This document shows, piece after piece, positions 25,194 to 34,505 of a stretch of 64,000 bases of DNA (positions are counted from its first letter, which is position 1; each line of letters starts with the position of its first letter). Source of the stretch: Bacteroidota bacterium (GTDB lineage Bacteria > Bacteroidota > Bacteroidia > Bacteroidales > Paludibacteraceae); contig JAEWAN010000034.1 in NCBI GenBank assembly GCA_023391625.1, positions 1-64,000 of the forward strand, written 5' to 3'. A model generated the notes under the pieces. The model saw only the letters and a program-made list of their open reading frames with translations. It did not search any database and was not told where the DNA came from. Both the position numbers and the translations under genes were made by a program.

Positions 25194-25857
25194 GTTAGAT
25201 CAATTTAAGAAAGACCGGAACTTTATAGATCGTCATCTGTCTATTCCGGTTGACGCTACCCGGTCAAAGTTTGAAGTGAACGATCGGAATATCGCCGGAT
25301 ATCCAATTGTGTGGGGCGAAAAAAATAGTTATGATGAAATTGTTTTGAAGGGCGCCACATTGAACAGTTTATCCGCGAGAGGGGTAAATGCGTTAAAAAA
25401 TCCAATCGTTGTGGTTAATCAGCACCGTTTGTCGGAGATATTGTGCCGTCCTACAGTTTTGCAAGAAGATGAATATGGGTTGTATTTTGAAGGTACAATC
25501 ATTGAGGGGGTGCAATACGCAGATGAAGCACTAGCCCAGATAAGACAGGGGGTATTAAAGCAACTTTCATATGGTTTTGACTATATCTATGATAAAATAG
25601 ATTATTCAGAGCAGGAAGAAGCCTATATCCTGCGTGAAATAAAATTATGGGAAATATCACCTGTAACCTTTTCTTCCGGAGAATCGGCACAACTAAGAAG
25701 CTATAAGGATACCCAACTTAGCTTGTTGCTTGAAAAGTTCAGACCGGAACAAATACGTGAAATACAAGACCTTCTTTCCATATCGACAAGAGCCGTGACG
25801 AACACTCTTATAGAAGAAAAAGAGGATGAATTTAGTAAAATCTTAAAATTATTTTAA
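25186..25857 (+). CDS. HK97-family prohead protease
   Basis: The 223-residue protein has the S78 pattern: IAGYPIVWGEKNSYDEIVLK at the start, the catalytic-His segment VVNQHRLSEILCRP, the Ser strand LKQLSYGFDYI, and EIKLWEISPVTFSSGE, all in the expected order. It cleaves the N-terminal delta domain of the capsid protein during prohead maturation. It lies between portal and capsid genes as in HK97 and is 3 bp from the capsid start. Confidence 0.85.
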   Translation: MNKLDQFKKDRNFIDRHLSIPVDATRSKFEVNDRNIAGYPIVWGEKNSYDEIVLKGATLNSLSARGVNALKNPIVVVNQHRLSEILCRPTVLQEDEYGLYFEGTIIEGVQYADEALAQIRQGVLKQLSYGFDYIYDKIDYSEQEEAYILREIKLWEISPVTFSSGESAQLRSYKDTQLSLLLEKFRPEQIREIQDLLSISTRAVTNTLIEEKEDEFSKILKLF

Positions 25858-25860
25858 AAA

Positions 25861-27165
25861 ATGGGAAAATTGTTAGACGCCGTCCGGGCAAAAAACGGAG
25901 GACAGCTCTCTCCCGACCAGGAGCGATTTGTTGCTGGAATTGAAGAAGCTTTTATGTCTCATATCAATTCCGTGGAGCAAAATGTATCTGAAATGGAGTC
26001 AAGGAATGAGAGGGCTATGAATGAAGCGATAACACGTGTTATCGGTAATCTGCCAAAGAGTGAAAACGGGGAAGATATGACTGTTGTAGAACAGCTTCGC
26101 TCTATGGCTGAAAAAATGGATAAGATTGAAAGTTCTTCTGTACGTAAATTGACGAAAGAGGAAAAATACAATCTTAGAAAAATGCTTGAGGATAAAAAGC
26201 AGGATATTATTAATGCAACACGTTCAAGCTCTCCGCAGAGTGTTGAGATTGCATTTAACGCAATGCGTGCTGCAGCTATGATGACCACGCAGAATGTAGT
26301 TACCGGAGTTGATGTTTCAACAGGTACTCCTTTTGAATGGGATAATGAAATAGCTTATATCCGTTATCCGAAAAACTTTGTGCTTGATATTATCCGCAAC
26401 AGGCAGGTAACAAGAGTGCCTCAAAACCGGGTAAAAAGAGAACAGGATTCAATGGAAGGTAATGCTGCGTTAACAGCAGAAGGTGATGTAAAACCCCTGG
26501 TGTCTTATAAGTTTAAAGACGCTATTTACCCGCGTGAGAAATATGCAGCGCACATGGAATGGACAGAAGAATTTGAAATGGATTTTGAAGAGTTGTTTAA
26601 TGCCATCATTGATTTGTTCGAGCGGGATGTATTGCGTGTATGGCAAGACGGACTTTTGCAAAAAATCATTGATACGGCTCCGGTTTATACGTCAACCTCG
26701 CTGGATGGTACTATAATAAGTCCTGATAACTACGCGGCGTTTGGGGCAGGGATATTGTCTATTCAGAACTTAGAGTTTGAACCAACCGATATTTGGATGA
26801 ATCAAGCAGACGTTTGGGCGATGAATTTAACTCAGAATACAGACGGAAGCTACCGGATTCCTCCGTTTATGGTCGGTAGTGAGTATATAGGCTCCCTTAG
26901 ATTACGTGTATCGAATAAAATTGCAGCAGGGAAAGTTTTAATTGGAGACCGTAATACGTGGAAAGAAGAACATACCGGTTTTATTACAAGAATCGGGCTT
27001 ATCAATGACCAGTTGATACGTAATGAGAAAACGATTGTCGGAGAAGTATTCTCTTTGATGTATCAGGCAGAATCAGAAAAAGGATCATGGATATACCTTG
27101 ATCTGAAAACGGTAAAAGAGGCGTTACAGAAACCTGCTACCGAACCAACAGAACCAGGAGCATAG
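25861..27165 (+). CDS. major capsid protein (HK97 fold)
   Basis: The 434-residue protein starts with about 120 charged, helical residues (FVAGIEEAFMSHINSVEQNV, VRKLTKEEKYNLRKMLEDKK), the delta scaffold region removed by the protease. The shell domain follows, with a P-domain and A-domain in the usual place (EKYAAHMEWTEEFEMDFEEL; IWMNQADVWAMNL; FITRIGLINDQLIRNEKTIV). It forms the icosahedral head. Confidence 0.8.
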   Translation: MGKLLDAVRAKNGGQLSPDQERFVAGIEEAFMSHINSVEQNVSEMESRNERAMNEAITRVIGNLPKSENGEDMTVVEQLRSMAEKMDKIESSSVRKLTKEEKYNLRKMLEDKKQDIINATRSSSPQSVEIAFNAMRAAAMMTTQNVVTGVDVSTGTPFEWDNEIAYIRYPKNFVLDIIRNRQVTRVPQNRVKREQDSMEGNAALTAEGDVKPLVSYKFKDAIYPREKYAAHMEWTEEFEMDFEELFNAIIDLFERDVLRVWQDGLLQKIIDTAPVYTSTSLDGTIISPDNYAAFGAGILSIQNLEFEPTDIWMNQADVWAMNLTQNTDGSYRIPPFMVGSEYIGSLRLRVSNKIAAGKVLIGDRNTWKEEHTGFITRIGLINDQLIRNEKTIVGEVFSLMYQAESEKGSWIYLDLKTVKEALQKPATEPTEPGA

Positions 27166-27186
27166 TTAAATAAAAATAATTGAAAT

Positions 27187-27366
27187 ATGGAAAATAAAGT
27201 AGATGAAAGTAAGAATCCGGAAGGAAAGAGAATTAAATTCTCAGACCGTGTTAAGGTAAAAGCAACCGCTAAGGCTGTACATATGGAGGTAGGCAAGGTG
27301 TATGAGTTACATCCTATTCTTGCTGAAAAATTAGTGAAAAAAGGATCGGCAACTTATGTAAAATAA
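27187..27366 (+). CDS. 59-residue virion-module protein, unknown function
   Basis: ATG at 27187, stop at 27364-27366. The protein is Lys-rich (MENKVDESKNPEGKRIKFSD...) and ends in a compact segment (MEVGKVYELHPILAEKLVKK GSATYV). Such short proteins with a VGKVYELHP-like stretch often follow the capsid gene in Bacteroidetes siphophages. It fits tightly between the capsid (21 bp) and the connector gene (1 bp), so it is probably translated. Confidence 0.65.
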   Translation: MENKVDESKNPEGKRIKFSDRVKVKATAKAVHMEVGKVYELHPILAEKLVKKGSATYVK

Positions 27367-27367
27367 C

Positions 27368-27925
27368 ATGACATTCCTTGATAAGACATATTTCCATGGC
27401 AATATCTACCTGCCTCACCTTTCCGCTTCATCCGGACTGGTGGGACAGGCAGCCACGAACCAATACTCTAACATGGATGGTTTTATTGACGACTACATCA
27501 ATAAATACGAACCACGGTTTATGTGCGAACTGTTAGGGGCTGATCTGTACGAGAATTTTATAGAAGGCATGAAAGCAGAAAGTCCTCTTCAGCTTTGGTT
27601 AGACTTGAAGAATGCTCTTTTTGTTGAATCCAATGGATTTAAGTATTCTCCGGCCGCTAATTACGTGTATTTCTTTCTCGTAAAGAAAATGCAGTCAGTC
27701 AGCACGGGTAAAGGTGAAGTAAGGTTGATTAATTCGACAGGTGAAGATATAACGCCTTATAGGGTGATGATGGACGCATGGAATGATATGTCTTATCAAG
27801 TTAAACTGTTTTATAAAAATTTCCTTTGTAAGAACTGGGATAAGTATAAAGAGTATGCCAAATGCAGCATAAACAGCTATTTATACGGAAACAAGTTCGG
27901 AACGGTAAATGAGTTCGGAATATGA
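27368..27925 (+). CDS. probable head-tail connector protein (Gp6-like position)
   Basis: The 185-residue protein is mostly helical, with FIDDYINKYEPRFMCELLG near residue 35, a sequence type seen in head-completion adaptors of Bacteroidetes phages, and an aromatic C-terminal half (YQVKLFYKNFLCKNWDKYKE). The position after the capsid gene is that of the HK97 gp6-type adaptor. It overlaps the next gene by 4 bp. The assignment rests on position and helix content. Confidence 0.5.
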   Translation: MTFLDKTYFHGNIYLPHLSASSGLVGQAATNQYSNMDGFIDDYINKYEPRFMCELLGADLYENFIEGMKAESPLQLWLDLKNALFVESNGFKYSPAANYVYFFLVKKMQSVSTGKGEVRLINSTGEDITPYRVMMDAWNDMSYQVKLFYKNFLCKNWDKYKEYAKCSINSYLYGNKFGTVNEFGI

Positions 27926-28539
27926 TAGAAGTAGATCAAATAGAACTGATGGGCGCGCTTGTATACCGTACAAGGCAGGCGCTTGTTTCTCCCGCTTTAG
28001 AGAAAGGGGAGAATAAATACCTTGCTCTTGTAAATGCAGGCAAAACACAACATTCGGTAGAAAACCTATACTATTATCCTGGTACTTACGAAGAAATAAA
28101 AAATGCCTTTGACATTCAAAACAGGGCGGTAAAAGATCTTCGTTTCCCCTCTGTTATCAGCTATCAGCAAGTGACAGAAGAAATATCCTTGTTTCAGACT
28201 ATCCACTATGAACTTGCTATCATCACAGCAAGTAATCAGGAATGGACTACGGAACAACGGGAAGTGAGTGTTTTTCAGCCTGTTTTAACACCAATCTACA
28301 ACGAATTGATTAAACAGATTAAATCATGTGGCTGGTTCGACTTAGGAACCAATGAACCTTCTTATACCAAGACGAAGGTATTCACAACCGGGAATCAGTT
28401 ATTTGACATATCAAAAGATTTGTTTGGCGATTCAGTAGACTTTATAAGGATAAGAAATTTAAAATTAAAAGTAAAAAATTCCCTTTGTCAGGACGATTTG
28501 GCCCGGATAAAGGAGGAGTATCAAAAAGTATATCAATAA
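27922..28539 (+). CDS. virion protein, head-closure or tail-terminator candidate
   Basis: The 205-residue protein has RFPSVISYQQVTEEISLFQT in the first half and VSVFQPVLTPIYNELIKQIK in the second, an alpha/beta arrangement compatible with a tail terminator or stopper. It starts in an ATGA overlap with the connector and precedes the putative tail-tube gene by 14 bp. The exact role cannot be fixed from the sequence. Confidence 0.45.
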   Translation: MIEVDQIELMGALVYRTRQALVSPALEKGENKYLALVNAGKTQHSVENLYYYPGTYEEIKNAFDIQNRAVKDLRFPSVISYQQVTEEISLFQTIHYELAIITASNQEWTTEQREVSVFQPVLTPIYNELIKQIKSCGWFDLGTNEPSYTKTKVFTTGNQLFDISKDLFGDSVDFIRIRNLKLKVKNSLCQDDLARIKEEYQKVYQ

Positions 28540-28553
28540 AAATTTAAAAAATT

Positions 28554-29459
28554 ATGAAAGGAAAAATTATTAAAGCGTGTGAAGATTTCTTCATACAAAC
28601 AAATGAGGGCAACTGTATTGCCCCGGAAGGTCGTACAAAAGCGTTGTTTTTGACAAACGTAAATGCAGGTTATCCGCTCGTACCGGACGATTTCAACGAA
28701 GGGTTGTACGAGTTGAATAGCAAGAAAGAGGACGGTTATTTATATCGTAATGACCAGCTAAGAATCACTCCGGTAAACAATGTAAGCATGTCGGAACAAT
28801 CGGGAGGTGATATTGCAACAGCAGATCCGGGCGACGGTTTCGCTATTCCGGCAGGATTCAATCAGCTTGCACAGACTTACCGTATCAACGGAGGGTTGTG
28901 TTTGTTGAAACAGCTCAAGAGACTGAATAAAAAACAAATGCGTGTGTTCCGTATTGATGACTCGGGCATGATCTTCGGAACGGAAAGAGAACAACGCAGC
29001 GGAAACGACTTCCAGGGCTATTTGGCATACATAATGGCTACAGATGTATTGCCGACTTCAAATACCGAAATATTCTATATCCAATTGAGCATTTACTATT
29101 CGGCCGAATACAGCAATGAGCGTGAAAATGCCCATGCTTTTGCTCTTGATTCAGTGCCAAAAGGATTTGTAGGGGTACAATTGGAAGCAGGTACGGCAGC
29201 CGGAACTGCTAAAGTCGTAGAGGTTTGTTCAGGTGAAGATACAACTTCTGTTTACGGTACTGAATGGGAAGCCTCCATGTTTGCCGATAAATCCGGTAAA
29301 GCACCGACAGCCGTTGCTTTTGACACTGAAACCGGCCTTCTAACCTTTACACCTGCCGGCGGTGAATACCGCGTATTAGACGCTTCTGTGCTTATCAAAG
29401 GAGATATTGACGGCATAGAGGGGGTAAATGTGTACACTAAATTAGTAGCGGGCGAATGA
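28554..29459 (+). CDS. putative major tail (tube) protein
   Basis: The 301-residue protein is beta-rich with few long helices. The N-terminal two-thirds (GYPLVPDDFNEGLYELNSKK; YRINGGLCLLKQLKRLNKKQ; FQGYLAYIMATDVLPTSNTE) are followed by a small C-terminal domain from about residue 205 (GVQLEAGTAAGTAKVVEVCS; FDTETGLLTFTPAGGEYRVL), like the extra Ig-like domains often appended to tail-tube proteins. Position between connector genes and the tape measure supports the call. I do not see a decisive motif. Confidence 0.45.
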   Translation: MKGKIIKACEDFFIQTNEGNCIAPEGRTKALFLTNVNAGYPLVPDDFNEGLYELNSKKEDGYLYRNDQLRITPVNNVSMSEQSGGDIATADPGDGFAIPAGFNQLAQTYRINGGLCLLKQLKRLNKKQMRVFRIDDSGMIFGTEREQRSGNDFQGYLAYIMATDVLPTSNTEIFYIQLSIYYSAEYSNERENAHAFALDSVPKGFVGVQLEAGTAAGTAKVVEVCSGEDTTSVYGTEWEASMFADKSGKAPTAVAFDTETGLLTFTPAGGEYRVLDASVLIKGDIDGIEGVNVYTKLVAGE

Positions 29460-29665
29460 AAACAATAATCGGAAATAAAGCAATATCTATTTCTGACGAA
29501 TACATCAGGACGTCAGAAAACGAAGATAAGTTTGTGAAGGAAATTTCCGGTGCTTTTTCAAACATCAAATTCAACAAGAAGCAATTTGAAGGCGTATTAA
29601 GAAAAATACACCGGGAATTTCATCCGGCTAAAGAAGAGAAAGAAATAGAAAGAAACAGCGATTAG
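29456..29665 (+). CDS. 69-residue tail-module protein, unknown function
   Basis: It starts in an ATGA overlap with the putative tail-tube gene. It is strongly charged (SDEYIRTSENEDKFVKEISG; KFNKKQFEGVLRKIHREFHP) and probably helical. Small charged proteins at this place are sometimes tail assembly chaperones, but no frameshift signal is seen. A terminator-like hairpin follows. Confidence 0.5.
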   Translation: MKTIIGNKAISISDEYIRTSENEDKFVKEISGAFSNIKFNKKQFEGVLRKIHREFHPAKEEKEIERNSD

Positions 29666-29691
29666 GGGGATAATTTGTTGTCATGTTCAGG

Positions 29692-29730
29692 TAAAAGGGG
29701 TGCGGGGTCGGTTTTCTCGTACCCCTTTTA
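29692..29730 (+). terminator. internal hairpin/terminator between head and tail modules
   Basis: Arms TAAAAGGGGTGCG and CGTACCCCTTTTA form 13 pairs (one G-T) around a 13-base loop, then TTAGTTTATT. The T-run is weak, so it probably attenuates rather than stops transcription into the tape-measure genes. Confidence 0.5.
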
Positions 29731-29740
29731 TTAGTTTATT

Positions 29741-30256
29741 ATGGAATGGATCAGTAATCTAATAGGGAAATTTGAAACCGTAAGTAAGAATATATCTACG
29801 GTTGACACGGTTATAGAACGTGTTGCAGAACAGAATAAAGACGTGATTTTATCTTTAAACAAAGATCAGCTTTTGTTTGGCCGCAACACGGACGGAGATT
29901 TGCTGTCCCCGTCCTACCTGGATGATCCTTATTTTAAAACGGAGAAGCAAGCGCAATGGTATGCCGGAATGAAGTACAATTTGGAGCGTGCACATGCAGC
30001 CCGCATACATAATCCTCAGCTCTTTGTAACAAAACCACGCAACACCCCGAACTTGATTGTTTCCGGAGCCTTTCAGGGCGGTATGCTTATAGTCATCGGG
30101 GGTAACCGGTTTGAAATATCATCCACTTATGAAGATACGGCCGATATCGAAAGCAAATACAATTACAAGGTGTTTGGACTTGCCGAGGTATCGCACCAGT
30201 ATTTTTATGCCAATTATTTACACGAAGAACTATTAAGGTATATCTATGGCATGTAA
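29741..30256 (+). CDS. tail-module protein, unknown function
   Basis: The 171-residue protein contains LFGRNTDGDLLSPSYLDDPY and KTEKQAQWYAGMKYNLERAH, a combination I associate with an uncharacterised protein common in Bacteroidetes siphophages between connector and tape-measure genes. No signal peptide or membrane segment. Its last 11 bases overlap the next frame. A role in tail completion is possible but unproven. Confidence 0.55.
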   Translation: MEWISNLIGKFETVSKNISTVDTVIERVAEQNKDVILSLNKDQLLFGRNTDGDLLSPSYLDDPYFKTEKQAQWYAGMKYNLERAHAARIHNPQLFVTKPRNTPNLIVSGAFQGGMLIVIGGNRFEISSTYEDTADIESKYNYKVFGLAEVSHQYFYANYLHEELLRYIYGM

Positions 30257-30452
30257 TTTAATTAACTCACTGAAAAACGAGAAAAAGAAAACATTTGACG
30301 AAGCTGTAAAAGCCGCTCAAATGGAAATGGAGTACGATAAAACAGACTTTATTATTTATGAATATGAAAACAAGATTTACCATTTGCGAAAAAGTTGTTG
30401 GGAGAAAGACGGCGGAAAAGGAAAGGTTCTTGCAACCCTATACTTTGTATGA
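30246..30452 (+). CDS. 68-residue tail-module protein, unknown function
   Basis: The frame overlaps the preceding gene by 11 bp and the following one by 95 bp. The protein is charged (NSLKNEKKKTFDEAVKAAQM; DFIIYEYENKIYHLRKS). The following frame is +1 relative to it, so a standard -1 slip cannot join the two. I read both as separate genes in a dense overlap, although a +1 or -2 frameshift product, as in some tail chaperones, is conceivable. Confidence 0.5.
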   Translation: MACNLINSLKNEKKKTFDEAVKAAQMEMEYDKTDFIIYEYENKIYHLRKSCWEKDGGKGKVLATLYFV

Positions 30453-31020
30453 TAATTGCGATATATGCCCCTTATGGGTGTATATAGACCTTGTGTGTGA
30501 TGATAACCTGCAGTCACTTGTCATAACCGGCACTCCTCCCGAATCAGCGTTAAGGGAAGCTAAGGAGCGGCTTATATTTGACTATAACAATCGGTTTATA
30601 AACATGAGTACTTCTGTCAATTTAAACGCAATGCAAAGCATTTATTCCATGCGTACAGAATTGCAGATGATGGTATTGTGTATGAACTTAATAACGAGAG
30701 GCGAAGCGGAAGCGGCAAAACCCTATCTGCGAAAGTTCGGTATTTACACGAACAGCCAGGACAAAATAGTTTCCTCTTTGGAGTCCAAAATAAAAGCATT
30801 GCATATCCATTTAAACCGGGAAACAGAGAAGTTTAATAAAGAAGTGAAAACAGAAAAGACAACCCGGCAGGATTTTGAAAAGCAGCTTGTGCTTATGAGC
30901 AAATACTTCGGGTTCCCTTTGCAAAAGAAAATTCTTACACTGGCCGAATATGCCGGTTATCTCAATGAATATAATAACTATTTAGATAATTTAAAAAACA
31001 CAAAGTATGGCGACAAATAA
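30358..31020 (+). CDS. pre-tape-measure protein (tail chaperone position), unknown function
   Basis: The 220-residue protein has an N-terminal Cys cluster (ERFLQPYTLYDNCDICPLWV, Cys residues at CDICP) and a long helical C-terminal half (IKALHIHLNRETEKFNKEVK; FEKQLVLMSKYFGFPLQKKI). It directly precedes and overlaps the tape measure by 14 bp, the place of tail assembly chaperones. The start could be at 30358 or at the ATG two codons later. Function not established. Confidence 0.55.
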   Translation: MNMKTRFTICEKVVGRKTAEKERFLQPYTLYDNCDICPLWVYIDLVCDDNLQSLVITGTPPESALREAKERLIFDYNNRFINMSTSVNLNAMQSIYSMRTELQMMVLCMNLITRGEAEAAKPYLRKFGIYTNSQDKIVSSLESKIKALHIHLNRETEKFNKEVKTEKTTRQDFEKQLVLMSKYFGFPLQKKILTLAEYAGYLNEYNNYLDNLKNTKYGDK

Positions 31021-34000
31021 TAATACATTGGTTCCGCAAGAACTGTTAGACCGTTTATCAGAGTTGGATAAGCTGTTAAAAGTAAATACATCGAGCATGA
31101 AGAATCTTCTTACAGAATCTGACGCTGTATTCACTTCGTTCAATAAGGGTGCAAAAACCTATAAAGAGTTTGTAGACAATGTAAACCGGGCGAATGAAGT
31201 CGAGAAAGAAGCAGCAAAAGTAGTGAGTGAGGCAAAAAGTGCTATGAGTGAAAAAGAGAAAATACAGCAGAAAATCATTCAGGCGACCAGTAAAGAAGCT
31301 CAAGAAGTAGCAAAGCTAAATTTGCAATTACAAAATATCCGCAAGACTAACCGGGATTTAGCGAAAGAATCCCAAGCGGCAGCAAACAGTATTGAGGCTC
31401 AGCGCATAAAAGTAGCTAAACTTAAAAAGGAGTGGGCTAGTGCTGAGATAGGCTCAAAAGCATTTAAACAGCTTGAAAAAGATCTTGCCAAAGCCAACAA
31501 GGAACTTACTAAAATGGAAGGTAAAGGCGGAATTTATGGCCGTAATGTAGGAAATTACAAAAGTGGATTATCCGGTGTATTCAATCTTGCAAAAGGATTT
31601 CTTTCTATTGGTGCTGCCGTTAATGTATTAAAAGGCGCGACAGAAACTATCATTGATTTTGAACAAGCTAATGCAAATTTAGCTACTGTATTGGGAAAGA
31701 GTGCAAAAGAAATAACAGGTTTAACAAATTCAGCGAAACAGTTAGGTTCAACTACGGAATGGATGGCAAGCGAGGTTACGCAGCTTCAAACAGAGTTAGC
31801 AAAATTAGGTTTCAATGAAGATGAAATTATGAATATGCAGGCTTCTGTTTTGCAATTTGCCACAGCTATGGACGCTGATTTAGGGCGTGCAGCTACTGTG
31901 GCTGGAGCTGCTTTAAGGGCTTTTAACCTTGATTCAACAGAAACGGAAAGGGTTACTGCTTCAATGGCCGTAGCGGCAGATAGATCGGCACTTTCATTCA
32001 GTGATTTTGAAACAGCAATGAGTATTGTTTCGCCGGTGGCAAATTCATTTGGATTTACTATTGAAGATACGGTTTCATTACTTGGAACATTATCTAATGC
32101 GGGATTTGACGCAAGTTCGGCAGCAACGGCAACAAGGAACATCCTTCTTAATTTGGCGGACGCCAACGGGAAGCTTGCAAAAAGATTGGGCGGCCCGGTA
32201 AAAACGATACCGGAATTGTCAGCGGCACTTGTAAGATTAAGGGAATCAGGAGTAGAATTAAGTGAGACACTTGAATTGACAGATAAACGAAGTGTTTCTG
32301 CTTTTAATACTTTCATGGAAGGAGCGGAAAGCCTGGTTGATTTAAGAAAAGAATTGGAAGATACCGGAGGGGAGCTTGAACGCATTCAAAAAGAACGGCT
32401 TGATACCGTACAGGGTAGCATAAAATTACTTAATAGTGCATGGGAAGGCTTGATGTTATCTTTCTATAATAGTAAGGGAGCTATGAAAGTTGTTGTTGAT
32501 GGGTTAACTACGATTATTAATAAAACAACTCAACTATTACAAGACGCGAATCAATTAGCAACTAATCAAATAGATCAGATAAAAACAGAGGCAAGCAAAA
32601 ATAGAGTTAATTACATGAACGAAGAAACTTTAGAAATAGAAAGGTTGTCCGAAAAATATATTGATTTAGGACAGTCCGAAAAAGAAGCTTTAAAGTCGGC
32701 TGCACGAGAACGGTTGCCATATTGGGAAAAGAATAAAAATAATTTAACGGTAGATATACAGGAGCTTAAAGAAGAACTTAGTAAATTATATGCTTTAACA
32801 GAAAATAAGAATCCTCTTTATTTTGCTTTTACAAAATATGGAAGTTTAAAGGGAGCAAGGGAGGAAGCCGTAAGGCTTGGCACTGAAATAGGCCGTTTAG
32901 AAGCCAGGTTGATAAGTACAAACGCAAGAATAGAAGCCGGCAATAAAATTATCAATCCGGAAAAAGAGGAAATAGAGCCTAATCCTTCACAGCTGACTAA
33001 AGAGCAGCAAGAAGCTATAAATAAAATCATACAAGATTCATCGGAAAGAGCATTAAAGGAGCAAGCTAACACAAATAAACGGATTCTTATGGACGAAAAG
33101 AATAGCTATGAAGAGAGAATAGCAGCATTAGAGGCTTACCTTGCCAATAAAAAAGATCTTTTAAAGTTAAGTGCACAAAAGGAAAAAAATGCCATGATTA
33201 AGTCTTTAACAGATCAAGGGTTAGATGAAACAACAGCAAAAGAAAAAATTAAAAATGAATTAGCGTTAATAGACGAGAATTTAGAAAATAATCTGAATAG
33301 CATTAAAAAAGACGGAGCAGAAACCAGAACTCAGATTGCCCAAGACGAGATAGAGAACCTCATAAAAGAGCGCGAGAAAACAGCCGATACAAAATTAGAG
33401 GAAGAATATAATGAAAAACTTTTGGAACTTTCACAGCAGTATGCGAATGGAGAGATAAAAACACAGGAAGAATACAATAAAAGGAAGAAAGAACTTCAAA
33501 AGCAATATCAGGAAGAATCTTTTAATTCAAATCTTGAGTTTCTTCAAGAGTTACTGAAAGACTTTGTTAACGAGAAAGAAGTATTGACTGCCGTTCAAGA
33601 GCAGATAGATAAATTAAGGCTTGAAAACACAAAAAAGACTAATCAGGAGATTATAGAGAACAACGAGGAAACAGCAGAAAAGGAAAAAGAGAAAGAAGAC
33701 GCGAAAAAAGAATTTCTGCAATCTTCACTTGATTTTGCCAATAATATAGCAGACGGGATATTTGAAGGTCAGTTGAATAATCTGGAAAAAGAAGATGAAG
33801 CGAATGAGGAGCATTATAATAAACAGATAGAAGATGTTGATAATAAGTTGAAACAGGGAGTTATTACAGAAGAAGAGGCGGCAGCGCAAAAAGAAGCCAT
33901 AGAGCAACAACGTTTACAAAAAGAAAAAGAGATCGAACAACAGCGAGCCGAAATCCAACGAAAGCAAGCCATATTTGAAAAAGCTTCCGCTATAACAAGC

Positions 34001-34501
34001 ATAGCAATACAAACAGCATTAGCCATTACTAAGCAGTTGGCAGCAACCCCGCTTCCGGCAGGAGCTCCTTTGGTGAGAATAATTGCGAGTTTAGGAGCGG
34101 CTCAATTGCTCAAAGTTTTAGCACAACCTTTACCCACTTACGAGCAGGGGACAGGCGACCATATAGGAGGCTCGGCTATTGTGGGAGACGGTAACCGTCC
34201 GGAAATGATTGTAACGCCATCCGGACAGGTATTTAAAACTCCGTCTACTCCTACTGTTGTAGATTTGCCTCAGCATAGCATAGTATTACCGGACTGGGAT
34301 AGGGCTATTATGGCAATGGCATTAATGAACAGCGGGAATATGGAAGATAACCGCCCGTTGGTGATTGCGGAAAACGGGCAACAGCTCAATTTATTAAAAG
34401 AGAACAACCAGCTCACAAAAAAACTGATAAAAATAAACGTAGCCAGGAACGCAGCTTCCGGAAGGGATTATAAAAAAATAATGTTAAACAAAAAATGTTA
34501 G
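31007..34501 (+). CDS. phage tail tape measure protein
   Basis: The 1164-residue protein is the largest in the prophage. It starts with a long coiled coil (to about residue 190), then the TP901-type core (AKQLGSTTEWMASEVTQLQT; FATAMDADLGRAATVAGAAL; SVVSPVANSFGFTIEDTVSL-like stretch; NAGFDASSAATATRNILLNL), a second coiled coil of several hundred residues rich in Glu and Lys, and a hydrophobic segment near residue 1010 (IQTALAITKQLAATPLP). Tape measures set tail length; at roughly 1.5 angstrom per residue this predicts a tail of about 170 nm. Confidence 0.85.
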   Translation: MATNNNTLVPQELLDRLSELDKLLKVNTSSMKNLLTESDAVFTSFNKGAKTYKEFVDNVNRANEVEKEAAKVVSEAKSAMSEKEKIQQKIIQATSKEAQEVAKLNLQLQNIRKTNRDLAKESQAAANSIEAQRIKVAKLKKEWASAEIGSKAFKQLEKDLAKANKELTKMEGKGGIYGRNVGNYKSGLSGVFNLAKGFLSIGAAVNVLKGATETIIDFEQANANLATVLGKSAKEITGLTNSAKQLGSTTEWMASEVTQLQTELAKLGFNEDEIMNMQASVLQFATAMDADLGRAATVAGAALRAFNLDSTETERVTASMAVAADRSALSFSDFETAMSIVSPVANSFGFTIEDTVSLLGTLSNAGFDASSAATATRNILLNLADANGKLAKRLGGPVKTIPELSAALVRLRESGVELSETLELTDKRSVSAFNTFMEGAESLVDLRKELEDTGGELERIQKERLDTVQGSIKLLNSAWEGLMLSFYNSKGAMKVVVDGLTTIINKTTQLLQDANQLATNQIDQIKTEASKNRVNYMNEETLEIERLSEKYIDLGQSEKEALKSAARERLPYWEKNKNNLTVDIQELKEELSKLYALTENKNPLYFAFTKYGSLKGAREEAVRLGTEIGRLEARLISTNARIEAGNKIINPEKEEIEPNPSQLTKEQQEAINKIIQDSSERALKEQANTNKRILMDEKNSYEERIAALEAYLANKKDLLKLSAQKEKNAMIKSLTDQGLDETTAKEKIKNELALIDENLENNLNSIKKDGAETRTQIAQDEIENLIKEREKTADTKLEEEYNEKLLELSQQYANGEIKTQEEYNKRKKELQKQYQEESFNSNLEFLQELLKDFVNEKEVLTAVQEQIDKLRLENTKKTNQEIIENNEETAEKEKEKEDAKKEFLQSSLDFANNIADGIFEGQLNNLEKEDEANEEHYNKQIEDVDNKLKQGVITEEEAAAQKEAIEQQRLQKEKEIEQQRAEIQRKQAIFEKASAITSIAIQTALAITKQLAATPLPAGAPLVRIIASLGAAQLLKVLAQPLPTYEQGTGDHIGGSAIVGDGNRPEMIVTPSGQVFKTPSTPTVVDLPQHSIVLPDWDRAIMAMALMNSGNMEDNRPLVIAENGQQLNLLKENNQLTKKLIKINVARNAASGRDYKKIMLNKKC

Positions 34502-34505
34502 AATT

